Of a stretch of DNA of 8,745 nt, positions 1-6,153 are shown in pieces (position 1 is the first letter of the stretch; each line of letters starts with the position of its first letter). The notes below the pieces were generated by a model, which made no database searches, was not told where the DNA came from, and was given only the letters and a program-made list of their open reading frames with translations. The position numbers were made by a program, and so were the translations under genes. This stretch comes from Clostridia bacterium (lineage in GTDB: Bacteria > Bacillota > Clostridia > Christensenellales > Borkfalkiaceae): assembly GCA_017628935.1 (NCBI GenBank), contig JAGBYC010000150.1, positions 1-8,745 of the forward strand, written 5' to 3'.

Positions 1-68
1 AAATAGAAAGATATTGTTTAAGAGCATAGATCAATAAATTACACAAGCAAATTCCAATTTATCTAACC

Positions 69-96
69 GTTATACTTTGTGGTGCAATAATTTCAA
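69..96 (-). promoter_or_regulatory. Possible sigma-A promoter reading leftward out of the window
   Basis: On the minus strand TTGAAA (91-96) is followed after 16 bases by TATAAC (69-74). This would drive a gene to the left of the window. In such AT-rich DNA a match of this quality can arise by chance, and no gene start is visible to support it. Confidence 0.22.
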
Positions 97-104
97 AGTG
101 TAGC

Positions 105-138
105 ACACTCTACTTTGCAAGCAAAGTTGTGTGTTTTT
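105..138 (+). terminator. Hairpin terminator, plus strand, probably for a gene upstream of the window
   Basis: The arms ACTTTGC (112-118) and GCAAAGT (121-127) pair, and the stem continues through an imperfect TCT/TGT stretch to ACAC/GTGT. A run of five T follows (134-138). This is a rho-independent terminator shape for rightward transcription, so a plus-strand gene may end just left of the window. A short open frame ending with TAA at 35-37 could be its tail, but too little is present to call it. Confidence 0.5.
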
Positions 139-152
139 CAAAGCAAAAAAGT

Positions 153-181
153 AAAGAGTAGCAAAATTTTTGCTACTCTTT
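153..181. terminator. Bidirectional hairpin terminator downstream of the Spo0A-like gene
   Basis: A perfect 13-bp stem (153-165 with 169-181, core GAGTAGCA/TGCTACTC) has a three-base loop. The minus-strand exit has T-rich sequence (TTTACTTTTTT), which fits termination of the leftward Spo0A-domain gene. The plus-strand exit ends in CTCTTTTA and could also act. Confidence 0.65.
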
Positions 182-209
182 TATAATGTTCTAAAAAATC
201 CCTATGGTA

Positions 210-235
210 CACGCAATTAAGCGTGGCTTTTTTTA
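210..235 (+). terminator. Weak hairpin with T-run overlapping the Spo0A-like stop codon
   Basis: CACGC (210-214) and GCGTG (221-225) form a 5-bp GC-rich stem with loop AATTAA, followed by GC and a run of seven T (228-234). It faces rightward and overlaps the stop codon of the minus-strand gene. It may be a backup terminator for rightward transcription. The short stem makes it uncertain. Confidence 0.4.
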
Positions 236-613
236 TCTACTTAAAATCTTATTAATTAACACTTCGTTAGAAAGCAAAGCGATAAATTCACTGCTTGTTA
301 GCTTATCGTTTTCGCCTACTACTTTAAAACCGAATATACCGTTTATCTTTTTAATATAACCCCTATCGTAAATAACTTCTAATACGTTACGAATTGCGCT
401 TTGCAATTTACCAACGCTTGTATTACAAATTTTTGCTACGTTAGGATAAAAATCTTTACTTAAATTATTTACAGCGTCAGGACAACTAATTGCATATAAA
501 ATACCTTTGCGTAAATAATTATAGCCTGCGTATTTAGGAAACACACCAAGCGTTATTAAAATTTCACTAATTTTATTACTGTATTCAACAGTTTTATCAT
601 ATTCGTACGACAT
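233..613 (-). CDS. Stand-alone Spo0A C-terminal (effector) domain protein
   Basis: This 126-residue protein matches the DNA-binding domain of the sporulation master regulator Spo0A along nearly its whole length. GYNYLRKGI (30-38) corresponds to GYQYLREAI. FYPNVAKICNTSVGKLQSAIR (55-75) is the helix-turn-helix, and SSEFIALLSNEV (107-118) the C-terminal helix. The phosphoacceptor receiver domain (about 120 residues in Spo0A) is absent, and a short tail precedes the domain instead. Spo0A residues E213, R214 and R217 of the recognition helix align with Q71, S72 and R75, so DNA specificity is probably altered. The ATG at 613 sits behind AAGGAAGGGG (618-627), and a sigma-A promoter lies upstream. 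It likely acts as a cytoplasmic transcription factor not gated by phosphorylation. The fold call is strong; its targets are unknown. Confidence 0.85.
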   Translation of the reverse strand: MSYEYDKTVEYSNKISEILITLGVFPKYAGYNYLRKGILYAISCPDAVNNLSKDFYPNVAKICNTSVGKLQSAIRNVLEVIYDRGYIKKINGIFGFKVVGENDKLTSSEFIALLSNEVLINKILSR

Positions 614-642
614 AATTCCCCTTCCTTTTTAGATTTTACTAC

Positions 643-671
643 ATTTTACAACATATTTTAACAAATATCAA
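643..671 (-). promoter_or_regulatory. Sigma-A promoter of the Spo0A-like gene
   Basis: On the minus strand TTGATA (666-671), a 17-base spacer and TAAAAT (643-648) lie just ahead of the gene. The predicted start near 636 leaves a leader of about 20 bases carrying the Shine-Dalgarno site at 618-627. Confidence 0.55.
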
Positions 672-673
672 GC

Positions 674-706
674 ATTTTTGAACAAAATTTATTAGAATTT
701 TGAACG
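674..706 (-). promoter_or_regulatory. Direct repeat upstream of the -35, possible operator
   Basis: Two copies of the minus-strand motif GTTCAAAA, at 676-683 and 698-705, are 22 bases apart, about two helical turns. They sit immediately upstream of the -35 of the Spo0A-like gene. The nearer copy reads TTTTGTTCAAAAA, which differs at two core bases from the Spo0A box TTTTGTCGAAAAA. Autoregulation by the encoded protein is an inference only. Confidence 0.3.
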
Positions 707-715
707 TAAATGAAA

Positions 716-746
716 AAACGGCATTTTTTATTAAAAAATGCCGTTT
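716..746. terminator. Strong bidirectional hairpin terminator
   Basis: A perfect 14-bp stem (716-729 with 733-746, core ACGGCATTTTTT) with a three-base loop. The minus-strand exit runs into TTTTTTCATTT, so it should end leftward transcripts coming from the CDF gene and the repeat block. The plus-strand exit is followed by AATTTTTAAAATTTTT and may also work. Confidence 0.8.
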
Positions 747-776
747 AATTTTTAAAATTTTTATATTTTATTCAAA

Positions 777-1053
777 TATTGTTCAAAATTGATAAGGCTT
801 ATAACCCTAAACGCTGAAACTGCCCTTTTTGGCTCTCTATTAAACCTAAATAAAGGCTTAGAAACAAGCAAGACAAGGCGCGAAAAAAAGGTAGGTCACA
901 ATAGACCTTGTTGGTTCTCTATTAAGCCTAAATAAAGACTTAGAAACAAGTTAGACAAGGCTCTTAAAATTTTTTGGTTACAATTAACCTTTTTGGTTAT
1001 TGTAGACATAAAATTTTATAGAAACGCAGTATAACGCCGTTTATAAGACTTTA
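777..1053 (-). repeat. Imperfect 82-bp tandem repeats downstream of the CDF gene
   Basis: Two clear units, 831-912 and 913-994, have exactly the same 82-base length. The 52 bases 831-882 and 913-964 differ at only seven positions. Diverged flanking copies are visible at about 777-830 (for example GATAAGGCT for GACAAGGCT) and 995-1046. On the minus strand each clear unit can form two hairpins: AAGCCT/AGGTTT-type arms around TTATTT, and GGTC/GACC-type arms around a six-base loop. Each also holds an open frame reading ALSxLFLSLYLGLIExQxG. Because 82 is not a multiple of three, successive units are in different frames. The block lies between the CDF stop codon and the terminator at 716-746, so it is probably transcribed as the CDF 3' untranslated region. 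I do not recognise the family. Confidence 0.75.
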
Positions 1054-2193
1054 TTAGTTGAAGGAAGCAGAATCAAACGTCACTTCCGCGCTATACGTTA
1101 TACCGTTATCAATGCCGTCAAGGGCTGATTGAACTAAAGTTATTATGCCCTGTTTAGTATTTTGCATATCGTCGTAAATAGGAATATCTAAAAATACTTT
1201 GGTAAAACCGTCACACGGAATAGTGCGTAAATCGTGGAAAGTTAAGCGTGCATCGTAACTTGTAAGCACCCTTGACACTTCACTTTTTATAGTGTTAACT
1301 TCTTCGCTGTCGGTAACAACGGGGTCGTAATGCACGGTTAACGTAATGCCGTATTTTAAAAACTCACGTTCAAACTTATCAATAAGTTCGTGAACGTACA
1401 AAACGTCGTCGTTCCTATCAATTTCAAAATGAATACTTGCAAACCAAACGCCTGGACCGTAGTCGTGTATCATAAGGTCGTGATACCCTATTACCATAGG
1501 ATACTCTTTTATTTTTTCAATAATGGCTAATTTAATTTTTTCGTCGTTTTTACTACCTAAAATAGGCGTTACGGTTTCTTTAACTAAATTTACGCCACTA
1601 TATAAAATAAATATTGATACAAGCGCGCCCATGTACGCGTCAACTTGAACAGCAAAAAACCTTTCAATAAGCATGGCAATTAAAACCGCCACCGTAATAA
1701 CAACGTCGTTTCTGCTATCAACGGCTGACGCCCTAAGCGCGTCGCTATCAATTTTATCGCCAACCATTTTACTATAAATTGACAAGCCTAACTTACCTAA
1801 AACTGACGCTATTAAAATTATAATTGCCACAAGCGAAAAGTCTATTGCCTCTGGGGTAATTATTTTTTCAATAGAGCCTTTTAAAAGTTCAAAACCCACG
1901 AATAGTACGGTTAACGACACTATAAAGCTTGAAATGTATTCAAAACGCGCGTGCCCGTAAGGGTGGTCGGCGTCGGCAGGTTTTTGCGCTAACTTAAAAC
2001 CTATTAAAGTTACAACCGAACTTAAACCGTCGGTAAAATTGTTTACGGCGTCGGCAATAACTGAAATTGACGCAGTTAATAAGCCGGCAATAAGTTTGCC
2101 CGTAGCAAGCAAAACGTTTACGATAATTCCTACCAAGCCAGCCTTTTTACCAACGGCGTTTCTATCTAAAGTTTTAGTAATTTCTTTATCCAT
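1054..2193 (-). CDS. Cation diffusion facilitator family metal efflux transporter, probable Mn type
   Basis: CDF exporters move divalent metal out of the cytoplasm in exchange for protons. The first ~205 residues hold about six membrane segments. The family signature ADAVNNFTDGLSS (47-59) lies in TM2, HPYGHARFEY (77-86) follows it, and DSRND (159-163) lies in TM5. The predicted metal site is N51/D55 plus D159/D163. This N-D-D-D set is associated with Mn2+ exporters such as MntE, unlike the H-D-H-D set of Zn exporters. After the usual cytoplasmic dimerisation domain (about 210-292; HDLMIHDYGPG at 238-248), a further ~80 residues contain HDLRTIPCDGFTKVFLDI (320-337), which looks like a second copy of that domain. 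This explains 379 residues against the usual ~300. The start is supported by AAAGGTG (2198-2204) and a near-consensus promoter. Substrate is inferred. Confidence 0.88.
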   Translation of the reverse strand: MDKEITKTLDRNAVGKKAGLVGIIVNVLLATGKLIAGLLTASISVIADAVNNFTDGLSSVVTLIGFKLAQKPADADHPYGHARFEYISSFIVSLTVLFVGFELLKGSIEKIITPEAIDFSLVAIIILIASVLGKLGLSIYSKMVGDKIDSDALRASAVDSRNDVVITVAVLIAMLIERFFAVQVDAYMGALVSIFILYSGVNLVKETVTPILGSKNDEKIKLAIIEKIKEYPMVIGYHDLMIHDYGPGVWFASIHFEIDRNDDVLYVHELIDKFEREFLKYGITLTVHYDPVVTDSEEVNTIKSEVSRVLTSYDARLTFHDLRTIPCDGFTKVFLDIPIYDDMQNTKQGIITLVQSALDGIDNGITYSAEVTFDSASFN

Positions 2194-2223
2194 TTTTCAC
2201 CTTTAGTTTTTTTGTATAAATAC

Positions 2224-2252
2224 ATTATACAATACCTTTATAATAATTTCAA
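2224..2252 (-). promoter_or_regulatory. Sigma-A promoter of the CDF gene
   Basis: On the minus strand TTGAAA (2247-2252), a 17-base spacer and a perfect TATAAT (2224-2229). The predicted start near 2217 gives a leader of about 24 bases with the ribosome site AAAGGTG at 2198-2204. No metal-sensing riboswitch fits in so short a leader. Confidence 0.75.
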
Positions 2253-2291
2253 ACGTTATTTTAAAAAGTAAAGGTTTTTATTAAATCGCCA

Positions 2292-2320
2292 TTGAAAAAG
2301 GCGTTTGTTTGTGATAAAAT
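2292..2320 (+). promoter_or_regulatory. Sigma-A promoter of the transporter-esterase operon
   Basis: TTGAAA (2292-2297), a 17-base spacer and TAAAAT (2315-2320), directed at the symporter gene. It is divergent from the CDF promoter, with 39 bases between the two -35 boxes. No clear operator or catabolite-control (cre) site was found between them. Confidence 0.65.
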
Positions 2321-2349
2321 AAACATAGTTGATTTTTATATTAAACTTT

Positions 2350-2355
2350 AGGGGG
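2350..2355 (+). promoter_or_regulatory. Ribosome binding site AGGGGG of the symporter gene
   Basis: AGGGGG lies five bases before the ATG at 2361 and decides that start. A similar G-rich site (GGGGG, 8411-8415 on the minus strand) precedes the lipoprotein gene, so G-rich sites look normal here. Confidence 0.7.
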
Positions 2356-2360
2356 AAATT

Positions 2361-3797
2361 ATGGAAACAACTGCAAAATTAAAACGTGGCGGACTTTCTG
2401 CTAAACACTGGTTCGGCTATATGTTTGGTGACTTTGGTGGCTGTATGACCTTTGCCCTTATGGCAAGCATATTCTCTATGTACTGCACCAACGTTTTGAA
2501 AATCGACGCAACTTTAATGGGTATTTTAACCATTATTTGGACGATTTGGGACGCCGTTAACGACCCTATGATGGGCGCAATAATGGACAAAGCGTTTTCA
2601 AAAAGCAAAAATAAAAACGGTAAATTCCGTCCTTGGTTATTACGCGCAACTCCACTTGTAGCAGTTACTGCTATCGCTATGTGGACGGTGCCTACCTTTC
2701 TTGACGGCATTCCGTTACTTATAAGCCTTTTCTCATTTAAAATTTTATACGAAGCGTCGTACACTATGTTTAACATACCTATGGGTTCGCTTATTTCGGC
2801 AATGTCTACTAACGATATTGAACGCGCATCACTTTCTTCGGCGCGTGGCGTTGGTTCGATGTTTGGTAATATGATACCTGGTATGATAGGCCCTGTTATT
2901 ATCGGCTTATTTGGCGAAAACACGTCAACCGGTTATATGATTGTTGGTAGCGTGTGCGCAATATTCGGTTTTGTAATTTGCCTTCTTCACTACTTCTTAA
3001 CTGAAGAACGCAGAGTTGTTAACGAAAAAACTAATACCGACGAAATTAAGGTTACCGATATTATCACCGTATTTAAAAAGAACCCTGCTTTCGTGGCGTT
3101 ATGTATTCACGGCGTATGCATTTGCACAATGCAATACCTTACTGAAAATATTAGTATGTATATGTACTCTGCCGTGTATAACGACGTAACTTATAAAACG
3201 ATAGCGTCGGTATTATCAATGCCGTTTATGGCCGTTTCGATGGCGGCTGTGCCTTTCCTTTGCAAGAAGTTCGACCTTGAAAAAGTTATTAGATGGTGTC
3301 TTTTAATAGGTGGTGCAATTTGCGCTATACTATTTGTAATGCATATGGTTATGAACGTTGACCCGTTAATTCACGGCGTTATTTTAGGTACTGGCTCTGG
3401 TATGGCAATGGTTTCTATTCAAATGCAATGGGGCTTAGTTGGTGAAAGTATTGATTATAACGAATACGTTACTAATAAGCGTACTGAAGGCTCTATTTAC
3501 GGAACGTTCAACCTTTCACGCCGTATCGGTCAAGCAATAGGTCTTGGCTTTAGTTTCTTTGCTCTTGACTGGATTAACTACAACCCTGAACTTGCTATTC
3601 AAACAAGCACTACCATTTTCGGTTTTAAAGTGCTTTGCGTACTTATTCCTGCATTATTTATTTTAGGTTCGTGGGCAGCGTTCAAATTCGTTTGGAACAT
3701 CACTCCTAAGGTTCGCGCAGAAATGGCTAAAGCAAAAGAATTACAACTTGCTAACGACGATGCTACTACGGAAGTTAGCGCCACTAGTGAAAACTAA
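2361..3797 (+). CDS. GPH-family (MelB-like) sugar:cation symporter
   Basis: This 478-residue protein has about 12 hydrophobic segments and the hallmarks of the glycoside-pentoside-hexuronide:cation symporters of the major facilitator superfamily. WDAVNDPMMGAIMD (63-76) carries D64 and D68, the spacing of the MelB cation-site pair D55/D59. The basic loop GKFRPWLL (87-94) follows. The late motif RTEGSIYGTF (374-383) is typical of the family. The protein should import a glycoside or related compound with Na+ or H+ across the cytoplasmic membrane. The last ~30 residues are polar and cytoplasmic. It is the first gene of an operon and is followed after 23 bases by a carboxylesterase. The substrate cannot be read from the sequence; the esterase hints at an acylated or esterified compound. 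Confidence 0.88.
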   Translation: METTAKLKRGGLSAKHWFGYMFGDFGGCMTFALMASIFSMYCTNVLKIDATLMGILTIIWTIWDAVNDPMMGAIMDKAFSKSKNKNGKFRPWLLRATPLVAVTAIAMWTVPTFLDGIPLLISLFSFKILYEASYTMFNIPMGSLISAMSTNDIERASLSSARGVGSMFGNMIPGMIGPVIIGLFGENTSTGYMIVGSVCAIFGFVICLLHYFLTEERRVVNEKTNTDEIKVTDIITVFKKNPAFVALCIHGVCICTMQYLTENISMYMYSAVYNDVTYKTIASVLSMPFMAVSMAAVPFLCKKFDLEKVIRWCLLIGGAICAILFVMHMVMNVDPLIHGVILGTGSGMAMVSIQMQWGLVGESIDYNEYVTNKRTEGSIYGTFNLSRRIGQAIGLGFSFFALDWINYNPELAIQTSTTIFGFKVLCVLIPALFILGSWAAFKFVWNITPKVRAEMAKAKELQLANDDATTEVSATSEN

Positions 3798-3820
3798 AAA
3801 ATTAATTATATAAGGTTTAT

Positions 3821-5155
3821 ATGAGTTTTATTGTAGATACTAACTGTGGCAAAGTGCAAGGTGTTTTATTAAACAACGGCACTATTGCCTTTAAAGGAAT
3901 TAGATACGCTACTGCCGGGCGTTTTGAATACCCCGTAGAAGTTACCGGTTGGCAAGGCGTTTACGACGCTACTAATTACGGTGCGTGCTGTTATCAACCA
4001 CGTAGTTTTATTTGTGAAAAAGAAAACGTTAAAAAGGTTTTTTACTATAACGAATTCCGTCGTGGCGAAAAATACAATTATAGTGAAGACTGTTTGTTCC
4101 TTAACGTGTTTACTCCTAACGCTAAAAGCGAAAAATTGCCCGTTATAGTGTATATTCACGGTGGTGGGTTTACTGGTGGTTGTGGACACGAAAAGCACTT
4201 TGACGGGCCTATTTGGGCAAATAAAGGGGCTATAAGCGTTACCATCAACTATCGCTTAGGTCCACTTGGGTTTGCCGTTATTGAAGAACTTTATAACGAA
4301 ACTGGGCGCGCTGGCAACTACGGGCTTTACGACCAACTTACGGCAATTAACTGGGTTAAGCATAATATTTCTGCCTTTGGTGGCGACCCTGATAATATCA
4401 CTATAATGGGTCAAAGCGCAGGCGCTATGAGTGTTCAATACCACGTTTTATCGCCACTTACTAAGGGTTTAATTAGTAAGGCAGTAATGTCAAGTGGTGG
4501 TGGCGTTAGTTCGTTAATGACGGCTAATAAACCACAAAAACAATTTAAATACTGGAAAAGTATTATGAATAAATGTGGCGCTAATACCCTTGATGAGTTT
4601 AAGCGCGTGCCCGTTGATACCCTTTTTAAAGTATGGCAAGAAAATAAAAAAGGCACGATGGGTGGGGGTTGCTCACCTTGTATCGACGGCGAATTTATTG
4701 TAGGCGCGTCGCACAAACTTGTAAAACAAGGCAAGCAACACGATATTAATTACCTTGTTGGCAGTACTAGTCACGACGTTATTCCACCTATTTTATACTC
4801 TATGGCGAACAAGTGGTGCGATACTAACGATAATGCGTATCAATGGTTTTTTGAAAGGAATTTACCGGGTGATGACCACGGCGCGTGGCACTCGGCAGAC
4901 CTTTGGTACTGGTTTGGCACGTTAGATAATTGCTGGCGTCCTTTCACGGAAAAAGACTACGCCCTTGCAAATGAAATGAGTGATAGACTTGTGGCGTTTG
5001 CTAAAACGGGTAGCCCTAATATTAACGGCTACGTTACTTGGAATAAAGGCAGTAAAAATATTATTACTTTTGGCGATAACGATACTACCGTTAAACCTCC
5101 AAAAAAATCAAAACTTTGGACAACAATGTTTACAAACCACGCCCCTGGCGAATAA
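3821..5155 (+). CDS. Type-B carboxylesterase, cytoplasmic, compact form
   Basis: An alpha/beta-hydrolase of the type-B carboxylesterase family, which hydrolyses carboxylic esters. EDCLFLNVFTP (89-99) is the family signature, and HGGGF (113-117) forms the oxyanion hole. GQSAG (197-201) holds the nucleophile Ser199. VGSTSHDV (313-320) aligns with the usual GTTRDEG motif, so the acid is probably Asp319 instead of Glu. HGAWHSADLWYWFG (353-366) gives the catalytic His357. At 444 residues it is shorter than the usual ~500. The gap between acid and histidine is only 38 residues, which points to a trimmed lid or cap region and perhaps a distinctive substrate pocket. There is no signal peptide. The gene follows the symporter by 23 bases behind a weak AAGG site (3812-3815) and is likely cotranscribed. 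The substrate is unknown. Confidence 0.87.
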   Translation: MSFIVDTNCGKVQGVLLNNGTIAFKGIRYATAGRFEYPVEVTGWQGVYDATNYGACCYQPRSFICEKENVKKVFYYNEFRRGEKYNYSEDCLFLNVFTPNAKSEKLPVIVYIHGGGFTGGCGHEKHFDGPIWANKGAISVTINYRLGPLGFAVIEELYNETGRAGNYGLYDQLTAINWVKHNISAFGGDPDNITIMGQSAGAMSVQYHVLSPLTKGLISKAVMSSGGGVSSLMTANKPQKQFKYWKSIMNKCGANTLDEFKRVPVDTLFKVWQENKKGTMGGGCSPCIDGEFIVGASHKLVKQGKQHDINYLVGSTSHDVIPPILYSMANKWCDTNDNAYQWFFERNLPGDDHGAWHSADLWYWFGTLDNCWRPFTEKDYALANEMSDRLVAFAKTGSPNINGYVTWNKGSKNIITFGDNDTTVKPPKKSKLWTTMFTNHAPGE

Positions 5156-5180
5156 AAAAAGCACCTTTAAGGTGCTTTTT
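5156..5180. terminator. Bidirectional terminator between convergent operons
   Basis: The stem GCACCT (5161-5166) with AGGTGC (5170-5175) is flanked by a run of A on one side and T on the other, so it is a symmetric rho-independent terminator usable from either direction. It begins right after the esterase stop codon and lies eight bases past the dehydrogenase stop codon, serving both. Confidence 0.9.
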
Positions 5181-5187
5181 TATTTTG

Positions 5188-6132
5188 TTAATTTACTACG
5201 TTTATAGGTGTGCCGTTTATGTAGGCGTGAACGTTTTTTGCAACTAATTCTACAACGCGTTGCCTACATTCCGTTTGTGCCCAAGCAATGTGTGGCGTAA
5301 ATGTTACGTTGTTTAAGCCGTATAAAACACAATTATTTTGCATAGGTTCTACGGTTAAAACGTCTAAATACGCGTGGGCTATATCACCATTTATAAGGGC
5401 GTTTTTAAGCGCATCTTCATCAATAACTCCACCACGCGCAGTGTTTATTAAAACGGCACTTTTTTTCATTAATAAAAGGCTTTTTGCATCAATAAAATGC
5501 TTGGTATCATCGTTAAGCGCACAATGAAGAGTGATAAAATCGCTTTCACGCAAAAGAGTTTCTTTATCAACTTGAGGGTAAGGCATTTCTTTTTTGGTTC
5601 TGTTGTAAACTAAAACGTTCATATTAAACGCCGTGGCTATTTTGCTAACTTCTTTGCCTATGTTTCCGTAACCCACAACCCCAAGCGTTTTGCCGGCAAG
5701 TTCGGTAAGAGGAATGTTAAAGTAGCAAAAAGTTTTGCTTTGCTTCCATAAACCTTGCTTAACGCCTTCGTTATACTCACTAACTTTGTTAGTGTAGTTT
5801 AAAATAAAAGCGAAAACGTGTTGCGCTACGTTAGACGTTGAGTAGTTAGGAACGTTGCAAACAATAATTCCTTTTTGCTTAGCGTAAGCCGTGTCAACGT
5901 TATTATAGCCCGTTGCAGTTAATCCTATAAATTTTAAGTTTGAACATTTGTCAATAAGTTCTTTATCAAAAACCGTTTTGTTGCAAATTACAATTTCGCT
6001 ATCTTTTACAGCGTTTACAACTTCGTTTTTAGGTAAAATGTCGTAATACGTTACGTCGCCTAAAGCGTCGAAACAACTTAAGTTAAGGTCACCGTTTGTA
6101 AATGAAATTTTATCAAGAATAGTAATTTTCAT
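5188..6132 (-). CDS. D-2-hydroxyacid dehydrogenase, glycerate dehydrogenase-like
   Basis: A 314-residue NAD(P)-dependent enzyme of the D-isomer 2-hydroxyacid dehydrogenase family, which reduces 2-oxoacids such as hydroxypyruvate or glyoxylate, or runs the reverse reaction. LTATGYNNVD (71-80) is typical of the glycerate dehydrogenase branch. GYGNIG (154-159) is the dinucleotide-binding loop. The catalytic set is R233 (TARGGVIDED), E262 (VEPM) and H281 (TPHIAWA). At the end of the second Rossmann strand the residues are YNRT (176-179), where NAD-specific members usually have Asp; Asn-Arg could favour NADP. The N-terminus (MKITILD) is the normal family start, although no Shine-Dalgarno site precedes it. 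It follows the lipoprotein gene by 21 bases and is probably cotranscribed with it. The exact substrate is inferred from the motifs. Confidence 0.9.
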   Translation of the reverse strand: MKITILDKISFTNGDLNLSCFDALGDVTYYDILPKNEVVNAVKDSEIVICNKTVFDKELIDKCSNLKFIGLTATGYNNVDTAYAKQKGIIVCNVPNYSTSNVAQHVFAFILNYTNKVSEYNEGVKQGLWKQSKTFCYFNIPLTELAGKTLGVVGYGNIGKEVSKIATAFNMNVLVYNRTKKEMPYPQVDKETLLRESDFITLHCALNDDTKHFIDAKSLLLMKKSAVLINTARGGVIDEDALKNALINGDIAHAYLDVLTVEPMQNNCVLYGLNNVTFTPHIAWAQTECRQRVVELVAKNVHAYINGTPINVVN

Positions 6133-6153
6133 AGTAATTTAGTGCAATAAATT

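Noticed and set aside
353..613. Broken full-length spo0A gene
   Set aside because: The start codon, ribosome site and promoter lie directly before the effector domain, and no receiver-domain sequence is detectable upstream to 716.
777..1053. CRISPR array
   Set aside because: The units are contiguous 82-bp repeats without unique spacers, and no cas genes are present.
2253..2360. cre site or metal riboswitch in the divergent intergenic region
   Set aside because: No sequence fits the cre consensus, and the predicted leaders are too short for a known metal riboswitch.
2417..2923. 168-residue open frame on the minus strand inside the symporter gene
   Set aside because: It is antisense to a well-supported transporter gene, resembles no family, and has no ribosome site of its own.
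3869..4734. Several open frames on the minus strand across the esterase gene
   Set aside because: They are complements of a gene whose catalytic motifs are intact, and their products show no recognisable domain.
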